The notes beneath the pieces are model-generated. The model searched no databases. It was given only the letters and a program-made list of their open reading frames with translations, and was not told the DNA's origin. The position numbers were made by a program, and so were the translations under genes. From positions 42,558-106,557 of the forward strand of contig JAPOUM010000044.1 in NCBI GenBank assembly GCA_026708645.1: a stretch of 64,000 nt of DNA, in the 5' to 3' direction. Positions within the stretch are counted from its first letter, which is position 1. Each line of letters starts with the position of its first letter. Shown piece by piece: positions 23,862 through 33,591 of this stretch. Origin of the DNA: Acidimicrobiaceae bacterium (GTDB lineage Bacteria; Actinomycetota; Acidimicrobiia; Acidimicrobiales; Aldehydirespiratoraceae).

Positions 23862-25292
23862 TCACGGACGGTCGCCTTCCCGGGCGGCGCCATCTCCGAG
23901 CACGGCTCGCGCTGTCGCTGTGGCGGCGGCGTGCGCGTTGCGGATGCACGCAGGCAGTCCCACCCCGCGCATGGCCGCACCTGTCACTGCCACCCCGGGC
24001 GTCTCAGCGGCCAGACGGTCCTCGATCTCCGCGACGCGGCTCAGATGCCCCCGTCGGTACTGCGGCAGGGAGTCGTGCCAGGCGGTGACGCGGGCTTCGA
24101 AGCGTCCCGCGGAGGCGTCAGCGGCTGAGATCATTCCCGTCTCGGCCAGCTCGCCTGCCAGGATTGCCAGCAGCTCGTCGTGGTCGAGGTCCTGCCATCG
24201 CCGGTCGTCGCTGCGCCCGGCCGACACTCGCAGCACAGCCGTGTCTCGCTGGTTGTAATGGCGCCATTTGGCCGAAGTCCAAGAGCATGCGGTCATCATC
24301 AGACCCTGACTGCGAGGCACCACGAAGCCGCTGCCGTCGAGAGGCCGCCGCAGGACTTCGGACGCGAGCACGAAAGTCGCCAACGCCACGCTGGAGTAGT
24401 CGATGTCGGCGAGTGCCGCCGCCGCGTCCGGCGCCAGCCCCTCGAGCAGGCGAGCCGACTGCCAGGCGGGGCAGGCCAGGATCACCCCGGCCGCCTCGAA
24501 GGCGCCTCGTGATGTGACCACCCGCCAGGTTTCGCCGTCGGGCGCCAGGGACCGCGCCGCGGTCGTCAGATGCAGCGACTCGCCGAGCTCGCCGACCAGA
24601 GCGTCGACCAGGCGAGTCATGCCGCCGTCGATGCTCTGGAACACCGCAGAGCCGGTGTCGGGATCCCGTTGTCGCCTCTGTCGGTCGGCGACCTGCTGCA
24701 AAGCCTGGCCGAAAGGCCCTCCCTGACATGCCGCTTCATACAACGGCGCGGCGCAGGCCTCGAGGCTCATCTCGTCGGCGGCGCCGGCGTTGATGCCTCC
24801 GAGCAGGGGATCGATGATGCGCTCGAATACTTCGTCGCCCACACGGGGGCGCAGGACTTCACCCACTGTGGCGTCCGCACGCAGAGCCTCGGCGTCGCCC
24901 GCCAGGCCGCGAGCCAGAGCCTCAGCGCCGGCGGCGGAGACAAGACCGCTCTCTTGCAGCCCTTCCGCAGTCCATGGCGCCCCCAGCAGCGAACGCCGCG
25001 GCAGCGGTCGCAGAGCCCCGTCCAGCCACACGCGAGCACCCTCGGCGGCGGGTTCCACCAGGTCGGCGCCCAAGCCGAGCCGGCGGCACAAGTCGGCGGC
25101 GGCCCGGTCGCGGGCCACGAAGCCGTCAGGCCCCGAGTCGACTGTCAATCCGTCGACCGGGGTGCTGTCGATCTTGCCGCCGGGCCGCGCTCGCGCCTCC
25201 AGCAGCAACGTCTCGATCCCGGCGCTGCGCAGTTCGTATGCCGCTGCCATTCCTGAGATGCCCGCACCGACGACAGCCACTCGGCTGCTCAC
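23862..25292 (-). CDS. hemY: Protoporphyrinogen/coproporphyrinogen III oxidase HemY
   Basis: FAD flavoprotein of haem synthesis, 476 aa. The dinucleotide-binding fingerprint VAVVGAGISGMAAAYELRSAG sits at the N-terminus, with LLLEARARPGGKI after it. The substrate region shows DPLLGGINAG and FQSIDGGMTRLVDAL; the C-terminal FAD segment is VAVTGAAMRGVGLPACI. Gram-positive HemY proteins usually act on coproporphyrinogen (CgoX) in the coproporphyrin-dependent pathway, so that reaction is possible. GTG 25292 shares one base with the hemE TAG (TAGTG). Confidence 0.9.
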   Translation of the reverse strand: MSSRVAVVGAGISGMAAAYELRSAGIETLLLEARARPGGKIDSTPVDGLTVDSGPDGFVARDRAAADLCRRLGLGADLVEPAAEGARVWLDGALRPLPRRSLLGAPWTAEGLQESGLVSAAGAEALARGLAGDAEALRADATVGEVLRPRVGDEVFERIIDPLLGGINAGAADEMSLEACAAPLYEAACQGGPFGQALQQVADRQRRQRDPDTGSAVFQSIDGGMTRLVDALVGELGESLHLTTAARSLAPDGETWRVVTSRGAFEAAGVILACPAWQSARLLEGLAPDAAAALADIDYSSVALATFVLASEVLRRPLDGSGFVVPRSQGLMMTACSWTSAKWRHYNQRDTAVLRVSAGRSDDRRWQDLDHDELLAILAGELAETGMISAADASAGRFEARVTAWHDSLPQYRRGHLSRVAEIEDRLAAETPGVAVTGAAMRGVGLPACIRNAHAAATATARAVLGDGAAREGDRP

Positions 25293-26371
25293 TAGTCGCT
25301 CACTCGGCGCACCCGGCCCTCGTCGTGCACCACCTGCACCACACGGGCCAGCACCTCCGGGTCTGTGTCGGGCAGCACGCCGTGGCCCAGATTGAAAATG
25401 AAGCCGGGATGGCCGTCATTGCGGGCCAGCACGTCACGGGTCGCGTCGCATGCGGCGGCCTCACCGGCCAGCACGACCGCAGGGTCGAGGTTCCCTTGCA
25501 ACGCCTGATGCGCCCCGACGCGCCGTCGGGCGGCGTCGATGGGCACACGGAAGTCCACGCCGACCACCTCGGGGCCGCAGTCGGCCATCTGCCTGAGGAT
25601 CTCCCCGGTGCCGACTCCGAAATGGATCCTCGGCACCCCGGCGCCGCCCAGCGCCTCCAGGACGCGGGCCGAATGCGGCGCCACCGCGCGCCGGTACGCC
25701 TCCGGCGACAATGCGCCCGCCCAACTGTCGAACAGCTGCACCGCCGAAGCGCCGGCCGCCACCTGCGACAGCAGCGAGGCGATCGCCAGATCCGCCAGTC
25801 GCTGCATCAGGTCGTGCCAGAGAGCCTCGTCTGTCAGCATCAGCGCCTTGGTGCGCGCCTGATGGCGCGACGGGCCGCCCTCGACCAGATAGGAGGCCAC
25901 CGTGAACGGCGCTCCTGCGAACCCTATGAGCGGCACGTCGAGCGTCTCGACCAGGCGCTTCACGGTTTCGATCACGTAAGGCGTGTCGCTCTCGGGATCG
26001 AGAGGCCGCAGACGGCTCAGATCGCTGCGCCCCGAGAACGGCTGCTCGACGACCGGTCCCGTGCCCGGCACCACGTCCACGCCGAATCCGACAGCGTGTG
26101 CGGGCACGACGATGTCGCTGAAGAGGATGGCAGCGTCGACTCCGTAGCGCCGCACCGGCTGCAGAGTGATCTCGGCGGCCCGGTCGGGATCGGCGATGGC
26201 GTCGAGGATCGAGCCCGAGCCGCGCACGGAGCGATACTCGGGCAGCGAGCGGCCCGCCTGGCGCATGAACCACACCGGCACCCGCGGGTGCTGCCGGCCG
26301 CGGCAGGCGAGTATCAGGTCGCTGTCTTGGAAACGGTCGCTGGTCACGGAACGCAATTCATCCGACGTCAT
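25292..26371 (-). CDS. hemE: Uroporphyrinogen decarboxylase HemE
   Basis: 359 aa TIM-barrel enzyme that decarboxylates uroporphyrinogen III to coproporphyrinogen [20 protein letters not shown] holds the conserved Arg substrate clamp; [14 protein letters not shown] gives the catalytic Asp; [16 protein letters not shown] and [13 protein letters not shown] are family signatures. ATG 26371 overlaps the patatin stop as ATGA, so the longer open frame upstream is discarded. Overlaps hemY by one base, forming a hemEY pair. Confidence 0.95.
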   Translation of the reverse strand: MTSDELRSVTSDRFQDSDLILACRGRQHPRVPVWFMRQAGRSLPEYRSVRGSGSILDAIADPDRAAEITLQPVRRYGVDAAILFSDIVVPAHAVGFGVDVVPGTGPVVEQPFSGRSDLSRLRPLDPESDTPYVIETVKRLVETLDVPLIGFAGAPFTVASYLVEGGPSRHQARTKALMLTDEALWHDLMQRLADLAIASLLSQVAAGASAVQLFDSWAGALSPEAYRRAVAPHSARVLEALGGAGVPRIHFGVGTGEILRQMADCGPEVVGVDFRVPIDAARRRVGAHQALQGNLDPAVVLAGEAAACDATRDVLARNDGHPGFIFNLGHGVLPDTDPEVLARVVQVVHDEGRVRRVSD

Positions 26372-27675
26372 CCGGCGGCTCGGCGCAGCAGCTCGGACGC
26401 TCGCCTGTTGCGGTGCTCGGCCAGCAGGCCGCGCACCGTCCGGTCGGCCGCTTCGGCCAGCGCGGCTCGCCAAGCCGGTCCGCGGTCACGGCCACGGGGC
26501 GCCGTCGCTGCGGGACGGTCGTCTCCGGGGTTCTCGGCGTTTGAGCCCATGTCGGCAAGTTCCACGGTGTCGGCGTCGGGTTCCGCTACCAGCACGGTCG
26601 TGCCGAGACGACGCAGCCCGTCCAACTCGGATCGGAGCTTGTCGTCGACCCATTGGCGCCGTGCCGCCCGCACGGATCGGGCGTCGTCCCAGGCCAGATC
26701 CAAAGACTGCGCCCACCAAGCACGTTGACGCGCCCCCTCAGGCGAACCGTCGTGTGATCCGTCACCGCGGCCCGAACGGGAGTCGCCCAGTCCGGCAGCG
26801 GCCGCGGCGCCGGCTTTTCGCAAAGCCTGTGACACGGCGCCTGCGACCTTCGGCCAGTCGGCCGCGCCGCTCATCGCGGATGACACCACCACCAGGTCGA
26901 AGGCCGGAGGCCCCAGCAGGTCGGCGTTGGTGTATGAGTGCAGGCCGCCGTCGATGTAGCGCTGCCCTGCGACGGCGACCGGCTCGAACCGTGCGGGCAC
27001 AGCGCAACTGGCCTGCACCGCCTGAGCCGCGGTGGCGGGCAGGTCGTCACGGCCGAACACCACCCGCCTGCCGTCGGACAGGCGCACCGCCGTCGCCCAG
27101 AAAGGCGCTTGGGGCCACGGTTCGGGATGCAGCTCAGCCATGCGCTGCCGCAGCGCGTCGGAGGCTCGAGCCCCGGCCGGCAGCAGTCCCGTCAGGGCAT
27201 GCAAAGGACGCGTCTGCCACGGCGGCCACAACGCGGCAGCCACCAGAGTCGGCGACTGCGGCCTCAAGTCCGTCCAGTCCCGTTCGCGGCGATCCTCGCT
27301 GTAAGGAGTGGTCACCCGGTCGAACAGAGCCCGCCCTTCGTCGCTGAGCGGCGCTCCGAGCCGGGCGGCGTACAAGTCCGCCGGCGCGATCCCGGCCCGC
27401 AGGCACAGCCCCACGATCGAGCCCGCGGAGGTTCCGAGTATCAAATCGGCGGAACGTGCGTCCCAGCCGACCATGTCGTGCAGGGCGTTGACCACGCCGG
27501 CGTGCCAGGCGTCCGCGGCAGCGCCGCCGGCGCTCAGTGCCAGACCCACCGAGACATGCTCGCCGTCGTGCCCGTCCGCATGCTCGTCGTCGTGCTCTTC
27601 GCCGGCGGCCGGTTCGGTGGCCTGCTCTGAGAGCGGTTCGGGGTGCGGTTCGGGGGTCGGTCCGCCGGAGTCCAT
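26368..27675 (-). CDS. Patatin-like phospholipase
   Basis: 435 aa predicted acyl hydrolase with a Ser-Asp dyad: oxyanion region [17 protein letters not shown], nucleophile GTSAGSIVG and Asp in YIDGGLHS. An acidic/His-rich N-terminal tail of ~40 residues ([15 protein letters not shown]) precedes the domain; it may bind metal or simply be disordered. A second low-complexity stretch is near residue 300. First gene of the long minus-strand operon with hemE, hemY and lnt. Cytoplasmic: no signal peptide is seen. Confidence 0.85.
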   Translation of the reverse strand: MDSGGPTPEPHPEPLSEQATEPAAGEEHDDEHADGHDGEHVSVGLALSAGGAAADAWHAGVVNALHDMVGWDARSADLILGTSAGSIVGLCLRAGIAPADLYAARLGAPLSDEGRALFDRVTTPYSEDRRERDWTDLRPQSPTLVAAALWPPWQTRPLHALTGLLPAGARASDALRQRMAELHPEPWPQAPFWATAVRLSDGRRVVFGRDDLPATAAQAVQASCAVPARFEPVAVAGQRYIDGGLHSYTNADLLGPPAFDLVVVSSAMSGAADWPKVAGAVSQALRKAGAAAAAGLGDSRSGRGDGSHDGSPEGARQRAWWAQSLDLAWDDARSVRAARRQWVDDKLRSELDGLRRLGTTVLVAEPDADTVELADMGSNAENPGDDRPAATAPRGRDRGPAWRAALAEAADRTVRGLLAEHRNRRASELLRRAAG

Positions 27676-27758
27676 GCGCCCACGATAAAGGTCTGCGCTG
27701 AAGGTCTGCGCCGACAGCGCGCAGGCGACAGCATCGGCGCCGCTATCGTGTTGCGACT

Positions 27759-29957
27759 CTGAGCAGTCGACATCCTGACCTCGAAGCCGAGCAGGCCTAT
27801 TTCGACCTGGCTCATGCCTGCCTCGACAACGCCCGGGAACGCGCCGCGGTGGCCACAGCGTCTTTCCGCACCGGCCGCGGCGGCACCACGCAAGCCCGCG
27901 TCGAGCGTGAAGCCATGCTGGAGGCTTCGCTGGCCCGTTTGACCAAGCTCAACATCGGCGACCGGTCGCTGGTTTTCGGTCGCATCGACCCCGCCGACTC
28001 CGCGGAGCGTTTCTACATCGGGCGTGTCGGCCTGTGGGACGCCGACCACGACCCGATCCTGGTGGACTGGCGGGCGCCGGTGGCCGAGCCCTTCTATAGG
28101 GCCACCGGGCGCGCGCCTCTGGGCCTGCGCAGGCGCCGCCATTTCGCTTCGCGCGGCGCCACCCTGCTGGGCATCGAGGACGAGTTCTTCGGTGATGCCG
28201 CCGCCATCGGCTTGGACCTCGCCGACGGCGACCTCGACGCATCCGACACTGCCGACGCCGGCGGACGCATCGCGGGAAGGTCGGGCTCGGGGGCCTTGAT
28301 CGCTTCGCTGGAAGCGGCTCGCACCGGTCGGCTCAGCGACATCGTGGCCACCATCCAGGGCGAGCAGGATCTGGTGATCAGAGCCGCGATGCCCGGCGTG
28401 CTGGTGGTTCAGGGAGGCCCCGGCACCGGCAAGACGGTGGTGGCGCTGCACCGCGCCGCCTACCTGCTTTACACGCACCGGTTCCCGCTGGAGAGCCAGG
28501 GCGTGCTGGTGGTGGGGCCCAACCGCCTCTTTTTGGCTTACATCGAGCAGGTGCTGCCTTCGTTGGGCGAAGCCGGTGTGGAGCAGGCCACCCTGTCGGA
28601 GCTGCTCAGCCCGGCGGTGCGGGTGGCGACCCTCGACGACGAGGCTGTGAGCCGCGTGAAGGGCGATCCCCGCATGGCGGCGTTGCTGCGCAAAGCGGTG
28701 CGCGACCGGCGCCGCCCGTTGCGAGAGGACCTGGTGGTCGGCTATCGACTGCAGCGTCTGCGGCTCACTGTGTCACAGTCGGCCGAGATCGTGGCTGACG
28801 TGTCACGCAGAGTCCGCAAGCACAACGCCGGTCGCAGGCTGGTGGAGGATGAGCTCTACGCGGCGCTGGCTCAGAGCGCACGCCACAGCACCGACCCGGG
28901 CGAGGTTCGTGAGAGCGTCTCCGATCAGATCGAGGTGCGCGAGGCGCTCGAATGGATGTGGCCGGTGCTGACCCCGGCTCACCTGCTGAACGACCTCTAC
29001 GGTTCCAAGGCGCTGCTGAACTCGGCCTCCAACAACCGGCTCAGCGCCGCCGAGATCGATCTGCTGCACCGGCCGCGGGCGTCGCATCCCTCCGAGGTCG
29101 TCTGGTCCTTCCAGGACGTGCCGGTGCTCGACGAGGCGCGGGCGCTGCTGGGCTACCGTGCCGAGCATCGCACCGAGGACGCCGTCTTGACCTATGGGCA
29201 CGTAGTGGTGGACGAAGCTCAGGACCTGTCGCCCATGGAGCTGCGGATGATCTCTCGCCGCAGCCTCAACGGCTCGATGACGGTGGTGGGCGACATCGCG
29301 CAGGCCACGGGATCCTGGGCCCACGACGACTGGGCCTCAGTGCTGCGAGGGCTGCCAGACCGCCGCCCGTCTCGGCGGGTGGAGCTGACTCTCGGCTACC
29401 GGATCCCGGCGCCCGCCATGGCGCTGGCGAACCGGGTGCTCCGCTATGCGGCGCCCACAGCGACGCCTCCTGCCACGGTGCGCACCAGCGGCGACGAGCC
29501 TCGAATCGTGGCGTGCGGCGCCGCTGCCGCCGCCTCGGCGCCGGATGCGCCAGAACCGCAGCATCCGCAGGACCGGGAATTCCAGACGGCGCAGCATGAG
29601 GCTCTCGCAGTGGCCCTGAAAGGGCTGTTGGCCGAGGAGCAGTCGGCGGTCGGTGACGGCAATGTGGCGGTGGTGGTGCCTGACTCGCTGCATGAGCCTC
29701 TGCGCTCGGAACTGCAGAAGCGTCGCGTCGCTTTCGGCGGCCCCGGCCGAGGCGGGCTCGAACAACAGATCACGCTGGTGCCTGTGCGGCTGGTGAAAGG
29801 CTTGGAGGTCGATGCGGTGGTGGTGGTGGAACCGGCCCGGATAGTGGCCGAGGAATGCCAGGGGATCCGCTCGCTCTATGTGGCGCTCACCCGAGCTACG
29901 CGCAGGGTCTCCGTGGTCCACGCCGAACCGCTGCCCGAGGTGCTGGCCGAGCCCTGA
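27759..29957 (+). CDS. UvrD/Rep-like ATPase of the HelD/HelR family
   Basis: About 732 aa. HelD-type proteins use ATP to pull stalled or drug-bound RNA polymerase off DNA; the actinobacterial HelR branch confers rifamycin tolerance. Walker A is VVQGGPGTGKTVVALHRAAY, motif II VVVDEAQDLSP, motif III VVGDIAQATG, and the C-terminus has LVKGLEVDAVVVV and LYVALTRATRRVSV. Family-like N-terminal helices (HPDLEAEQAYFDLAHACLDN) lie upstream of the first usual start, GTG 27849. In that frame the only candidate is CTG 27759, 9 bases after a TATCGT box, so I set the start there tentatively. Confidence 0.85.
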   Translation: MSSRHPDLEAEQAYFDLAHACLDNARERAAVATASFRTGRGGTTQARVEREAMLEASLARLTKLNIGDRSLVFGRIDPADSAERFYIGRVGLWDADHDPILVDWRAPVAEPFYRATGRAPLGLRRRRHFASRGATLLGIEDEFFGDAAAIGLDLADGDLDASDTADAGGRIAGRSGSGALIASLEAARTGRLSDIVATIQGEQDLVIRAAMPGVLVVQGGPGTGKTVVALHRAAYLLYTHRFPLESQGVLVVGPNRLFLAYIEQVLPSLGEAGVEQATLSELLSPAVRVATLDDEAVSRVKGDPRMAALLRKAVRDRRRPLREDLVVGYRLQRLRLTVSQSAEIVADVSRRVRKHNAGRRLVEDELYAALAQSARHSTDPGEVRESVSDQIEVREALEWMWPVLTPAHLLNDLYGSKALLNSASNNRLSAAEIDLLHRPRASHPSEVVWSFQDVPVLDEARALLGYRAEHRTEDAVLTYGHVVVDEAQDLSPMELRMISRRSLNGSMTVVGDIAQATGSWAHDDWASVLRGLPDRRPSRRVELTLGYRIPAPAMALANRVLRYAAPTATPPATVRTSGDEPRIVACGAAAAASAPDAPEPQHPQDREFQTAQHEALAVALKGLLAEEQSAVGDGNVAVVVPDSLHEPLRSELQKRRVAFGGPGRGGLEQQITLVPVRLVKGLEVDAVVVVEPARIVAEECQGIRSLYVALTRATRRVSVVHAEPLPEVLAEP

Positions 29958-30013
29958 AGCGTGCCCGGCGGATCAGCCACAGCGGCCAACGGCGCGGTAA
30001 AGGTCACCCCTAC

Positions 30014-30019
30014 TAAGAT
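30014..30019 (+). promoter_or_regulatory. -10 box (TAAGAT) for leaderless ABC ATPase gene
   Basis: TAAGAT then seven bases (ATAAAGC) then ATG 30027; a locally AT-rich island in GC-rich sequence. Confidence 0.55.
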
Positions 30020-30026
30020 ATAAAGC

Positions 30027-31142
30027 ATGCTTGATGGCGCTGCTGCGGCCGAGCCCGGCCGGGGGATCGACCGGGGGATCGGTGTGGAGGATGCCTGCGT
30101 CGCCCTCGGCGGCGCCGAAGTGCTGCGCAACACCTGCGTCACCGCCGAAGCGGGCCGGACGCTGGCGCTGCTCGGGCCCAGCGGCTGCGGCAAGACCACC
30201 CTGTTGCGGGTTCTGTCGGGGCTGCAGCGACTCGACTCTGGGCGTGTGGTGCTGGGCGGCAGGGTCGTCTCGGCCCTTGGGCTGCATGAGCCTCCCAACA
30301 AGCGCGGCGTCGGCATGGTGTTCCAGGACTGGTCGCTGTTCCCGCATCTCAGCGTCGCCGCCAATGTGGCTTTCGGCCTGCCCCGAGCGCAGCGCCCTCG
30401 CAGCCGGATGCTGACGCGCCCGGCGTCTCAGCGGGTGCATGACCTGCTGGAGATGGTGGGAGTCGCCGACCTGGCCCAGCGCATGCCCGGCTCGCTGTCG
30501 GGAGGTCAGCAGCAGCGGGTGGCCTTGGCACGGGCGTTGGCGCCCGCGCCTGCGGTGCTGCTGCTAGACGAGCCCTTCTCGAGCCTCGACACCAAGCTGA
30601 GAATCTCAGTTCGGGCCGAGGTCGCCGCCCTGCTGCAAGAACTGGAAGTGACCTGCGTGTTCGTGACCCACGATCAGGACGAGGCTTTCGTGCTGGGCGA
30701 CGAGGTCGCGGTCATGCGCGACGGCGTCGTGGTGCAGCAAGACCCCCCGGCACGGCTCTACGAGCGGCCCGCGGACCGCTGGCTGGCAGGCTTCGTGGGC
30801 GAAGCCGACACGGTTTCGGGCCGCGCCCAGGGCGACATCGCCTACACCGCATTGGGGCCGGTCAAGCTGCTGACGCCGATGCACGGCGAGGTGGACGTGC
30901 TGCTGCGGCCCGAGGAAGTGGTGATGAACGAAGGCAGCCGCGGCGGCGGCTCGTCCGGCGACAACGCCGGCACCGTCGATCATGTGGAGTTCTTCGGCCA
31001 CGACACCCTCTACTACGTGCTGAAAGCCCGCGGTGGCGTGCTGCGCTGCCGTGACAGCGGCGCGCCGCGATTCGGGGTGGGAGCGTCCGTGGAACTGTGC
31101 CACAGCGGGGTTCCCACGGTCGCTTTCGAGCGTCGCTCCTAG
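30027..31142 (+). CDS. ABC transporter ATP-binding protein (FbpC/PotA type), no adjacent permease
   Basis: 371 aa importer-type ATPase. Walker A GPSGCGKTT, Q-loop VFQDWSLFPHL, signature LSGGQQQRVALARAL, Walker B VLLLDEPFSSLD and H-loop VTHDQDE, followed by a C-terminal TOBE-like domain (~residues 260-371). FVTHDQDEAFVLGDEVAVM and the tail are typical of Fe(III), spermidine or sulfate/thiosulfate importer ATPases. No permease or binding protein lies nearby, so it must serve components coded elsewhere or be solitary. Leaderless ATG. Confidence 0.85.
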   Translation: MLDGAAAAEPGRGIDRGIGVEDACVALGGAEVLRNTCVTAEAGRTLALLGPSGCGKTTLLRVLSGLQRLDSGRVVLGGRVVSALGLHEPPNKRGVGMVFQDWSLFPHLSVAANVAFGLPRAQRPRSRMLTRPASQRVHDLLEMVGVADLAQRMPGSLSGGQQQRVALARALAPAPAVLLLDEPFSSLDTKLRISVRAEVAALLQELEVTCVFVTHDQDEAFVLGDEVAVMRDGVVVQQDPPARLYERPADRWLAGFVGEADTVSGRAQGDIAYTALGPVKLLTPMHGEVDVLLRPEEVVMNEGSRGGGSSGDNAGTVDHVEFFGHDTLYYVLKARGGVLRCRDSGAPRFGVGASVELCHSGVPTVAFERRS

Positions 31143-31177
31143 CCGCGCCGGGCTTCGGCGAACTTTCGCTCCGCGAA

Positions 31178-31198
31178 GCGCGCCCTGCCGAGGCGCGC
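31178..31198. terminator. Hairpin between convergent ABC ATPase and ureohydrolase genes
   Basis: Perfect 7-bp stem GCGCGCC / GGCGCGC with a 7-base loop (CTGCCGA), lying between two converging stops (31142 and 31208). Works in both directions; no U-tract. Confidence 0.5.
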
Positions 31199-31207
31199 AG
31201 CGCTGTC

Positions 31208-32158
31208 TCAGTCCCGGTATTGCACCCCGGGCAGCACGCAGAGCATCTCATAGACGAGATCAGCGGCTATGTGCGCGGTCATCCCCGAAGCGTCGTAGAC
31301 GGGCGCCACTTCCACCATGTCGCAGCCCACCAGGTCGAGCCCCCGGCAGCCGCGCACTATCTCGAGGGCTTGAGGCGTGGTGAGGCCGCCGATCTCGGGC
31401 GTGCCCGTTCCGGGCGCGAAGGACGGGTCGAGCCCGTCGATGTCGAAGCTCAGATAGACCGGCCCGCCGTCCACCTGCCGGCGCACTTCCTGCATCAGCG
31501 GCGTCAGCGAGCGGTGCCAGCATTCCTCGATCTGCACCACCCGGAAGCCTTGTCGCCGCGACCAGTCGAAGTCGTCGGCTGCGTAACCGGTGGCGCGCAT
31601 CCCGATCTGAACCACCCGGTCGCAGTCCAGCAGACCCTCCTCCACGGCGCGTCGGAAGGGCGTGCCGTGCGCGATGCGCTCACCGAACATTTCGTCGTTG
31701 ATGTCGGTGTGGGCATCGACGTGAACCAGCCCCACAGGACCGTGGCGGGCCCGCATGGCCCGCAGTATCGGCAGCACGATGGTGTGGTCGCCGCCCAGGG
31801 CCACGGTGATCACACCATGGGACAGCAGCCGCGTGAAGTGGGCTTCGATGCGCTCCACCGAGTCGAGCAGGTTGTAGGGGTTGGTGGCGACGTCGCCGGT
31901 GTCGTCTATGCGCAGGCTGTCGAACGGCGCCGCTCTAGTCGCCATGTTGTAGGGGCGGATCAGCACCGACTCGTCACGGATTCCTCTGGGCCCGAAACGC
32001 GCGCCGGGACGATTCGAGGTGCCGATGTCGAGAGGCACCCCCACGATGGCGGCGTCCAGTTCGCTGGGCTGCGACCGTCCGGGTAGGCGCATGAATGTGG
32101 CGATGCCCGCGAAACGGGGCATCTCGTTGCCGCCCAAGGGCTGCGGATTGCTGCTCAC
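31208..32158 (-). CDS. Agmatinase/ureohydrolase family protein
   Basis: 316 aa Mn-dependent amidinohydrolase that releases urea from agmatine or guanidinobutyrate-type substrates. All metal motifs are present: GGDHTI, HVDAHTDIND and SFDIDGLDPSFAPGTGTPE. GARFGPRGIRDESV is the usual N-terminal signature. GTG 32158 has a strong GGAGGAAG site 4-5 bases upstream. Whether the substrate is agmatine, guanidinobutyrate or guanidinopropionate cannot be read from the sequence. Followed upstream on the same strand by a PatB-like lyase gene. Confidence 0.88.
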   Translation of the reverse strand: MSSNPQPLGGNEMPRFAGIATFMRLPGRSQPSELDAAIVGVPLDIGTSNRPGARFGPRGIRDESVLIRPYNMATRAAPFDSLRIDDTGDVATNPYNLLDSVERIEAHFTRLLSHGVITVALGGDHTIVLPILRAMRARHGPVGLVHVDAHTDINDEMFGERIAHGTPFRRAVEEGLLDCDRVVQIGMRATGYAADDFDWSRRQGFRVVQIEECWHRSLTPLMQEVRRQVDGGPVYLSFDIDGLDPSFAPGTGTPEIGGLTTPQALEIVRGCRGLDLVGCDMVEVAPVYDASGMTAHIAADLVYEMLCVLPGVQYRD

Positions 32159-32192
32159 GGTTCTTCCTCCAAGCCTTTTCCTCGGTGTCTGC

Positions 32193-33401
32193 TCAGCCCC
32201 CGATGCGGGCGACCAGGCGGTCGATTATCTCGTCGAGCAGCGCCGCGGAAGTGCCGAAGTTGAGGCGCGCATGGCCTGCGCCGCCGGCGCCGAAGTCGCT
32301 GCCCTCCGACAAGGTGACGCCCGCCTCTCGATGCAGCCTCTGCGCCGGGGCGTCACCGAGTCCGCAGGCGCCGAGGTCCAGCCACGCCAAGAACGTCGAG
32401 TCGGGCGGGTGCAAGCCTGCGGCGGGCGCCTCGGCCGCCAGACGCGACGCCAGCTGGTCGCGTCGCTGCGTCAGGTAGCGGACCAAACCGTCCACCCAGC
32501 CGGCGCAGCCGGTCCAGGCCGCGATGGCGGCGTCCATGCCGGTGCGGGCCGCGTGGCCCAGCAGCAGCGGGGGATGGGCTCGCCGCACACGGCGCCGCAG
32601 GCTCTCGTCCGCGTACGCCGTGACCGCGCAGCGCAAACCCGAGATGGCGAAAGTCTTAGCCGGCGACGTCACCGTGACCACCCGCTCGGCCGCGCCCGGG
32701 ATCGACAGCATCGGAACGAACTCCGATGACGAGTCCCGATGCAGGAGATCAGCGTGGATCTCGTCGGACACCACGCAGATGTCGTAGGCGTGGGCCAACT
32801 CCACGACCCGTTCCAGCACTTCGCGGCCGGCCACGCGCCCGGTGGGGTTGTGCGGATGGCACCACAGCAGCACCTGCGCGTCCGGCTCGCGCCGCAGCAG
32901 CGTCTCCAGGTCGTCAGGATCGAGCGTCCATCCGTCCTGGCGGTCGTGCCGCATACGCCATTCCAGCTGCCGGCGCTGCGCCGTCGGGCAGATCTGCAAG
33001 AAGATGTGATAGATGGGCGGGGTGAGGATCACGCCCGCGCCGGGTTCGGACAGAGCAGTGACGGCCGCGGTGACTCCTTGCAGCACGTCCACGCAGGTGT
33101 GGACCATGCTCGGGTCGGGGCCCCAGCCGTGACGTTCGGCGGACCATGCAGCGAAGGCTCGTCCGACGTCTTGCTCCAGGTCGTGATAGCCGAAGTCGCC
33201 TCGGGCGACGGTCGACTCCATCGCTTGGGTCACTGCCGGCGGCGGCCGGAAGTCGTGCTCGGCGATCCAGCCCGGCAGAGCCTCGTGTCCGTGCCGGTTC
33301 CATTTGGCGTTGCGGTTGCCCCGTTTGACGGCGACGCTGAAATCCGGGTCGAAGACGTTGCCGCTGTTGACGTTGCCGCTGTTGACGTTGCCGCTGTTCA
33401 C
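32193..33401 (-). CDS. PatB/MalY-type PLP-dependent C-S lyase or aminotransferase
   Basis: 402 aa fold-type I PLP enzyme. Cystathionine beta-lyase-like C-S lyases of this group read KWNRHGHEALPGWIAEHDF at the start, and this protein does too. HPHNPTGRV is the Asn loop, VVSDEIHADLL has the PLP Asp, and the Schiff-base Lys is in SPAKTFAISGL; RLNFGTS has the carboxylate Arg. The GTG start at 33401 opens three Asn-Ser-Gly-Asn-Val units coded by 15-bp tandem repeats before the conserved part. Upstream of the ureohydrolase, same strand, 34-bp gap. Confidence 0.87.
   Translation of the reverse strand: MNSGNVNSGNVNSGNVFDPDFSVAVKRGNRNAKWNRHGHEALPGWIAEHDFRPPPAVTQAMESTVARGDFGYHDLEQDVGRAFAAWSAERHGWGPDPSMVHTCVDVLQGVTAAVTALSEPGAGVILTPPIYHIFLQICPTAQRRQLEWRMRHDRQDGWTLDPDDLETLLRREPDAQVLLWCHPHNPTGRVAGREVLERVVELAHAYDICVVSDEIHADLLHRDSSSEFVPMLSIPGAAERVVTVTSPAKTFAISGLRCAVTAYADESLRRRVRRAHPPLLLGHAARTGMDAAIAAWTGCAGWVDGLVRYLTQRRDQLASRLAAEAPAAGLHPPDSTFLAWLDLGACGLGDAPAQRLHREAGVTLSEGSDFGAGGAGHARLNFGTSAALLDEIIDRLVARIGG
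33356..33400. repeat. 15-bp tandem repeats at the start of the PatB-like gene
   Basis: Three copies of ACGTTGCCGCTGTTG (last copy with one change) code NSGNV units on the minus strand directly after the GTG start. Confidence 0.75.
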
Positions 33402-33591
33402 GGCGCCATCATGGCACCTGCAGGCGCTGTTCGGCTGGCGTGGTCGGCGAACTTCCCTGCGGCCGCGGCTGTGCCGGAACGCAGCGGGCCTGACTTTCTG
33501 TTGTTCAGCTACCGTGGAGCGAGATTTTTGACAGAAGATCAATCCGACCGAGGATCGAAGATCACAATGAAGGCCGGAGCAAGGAGCACAA

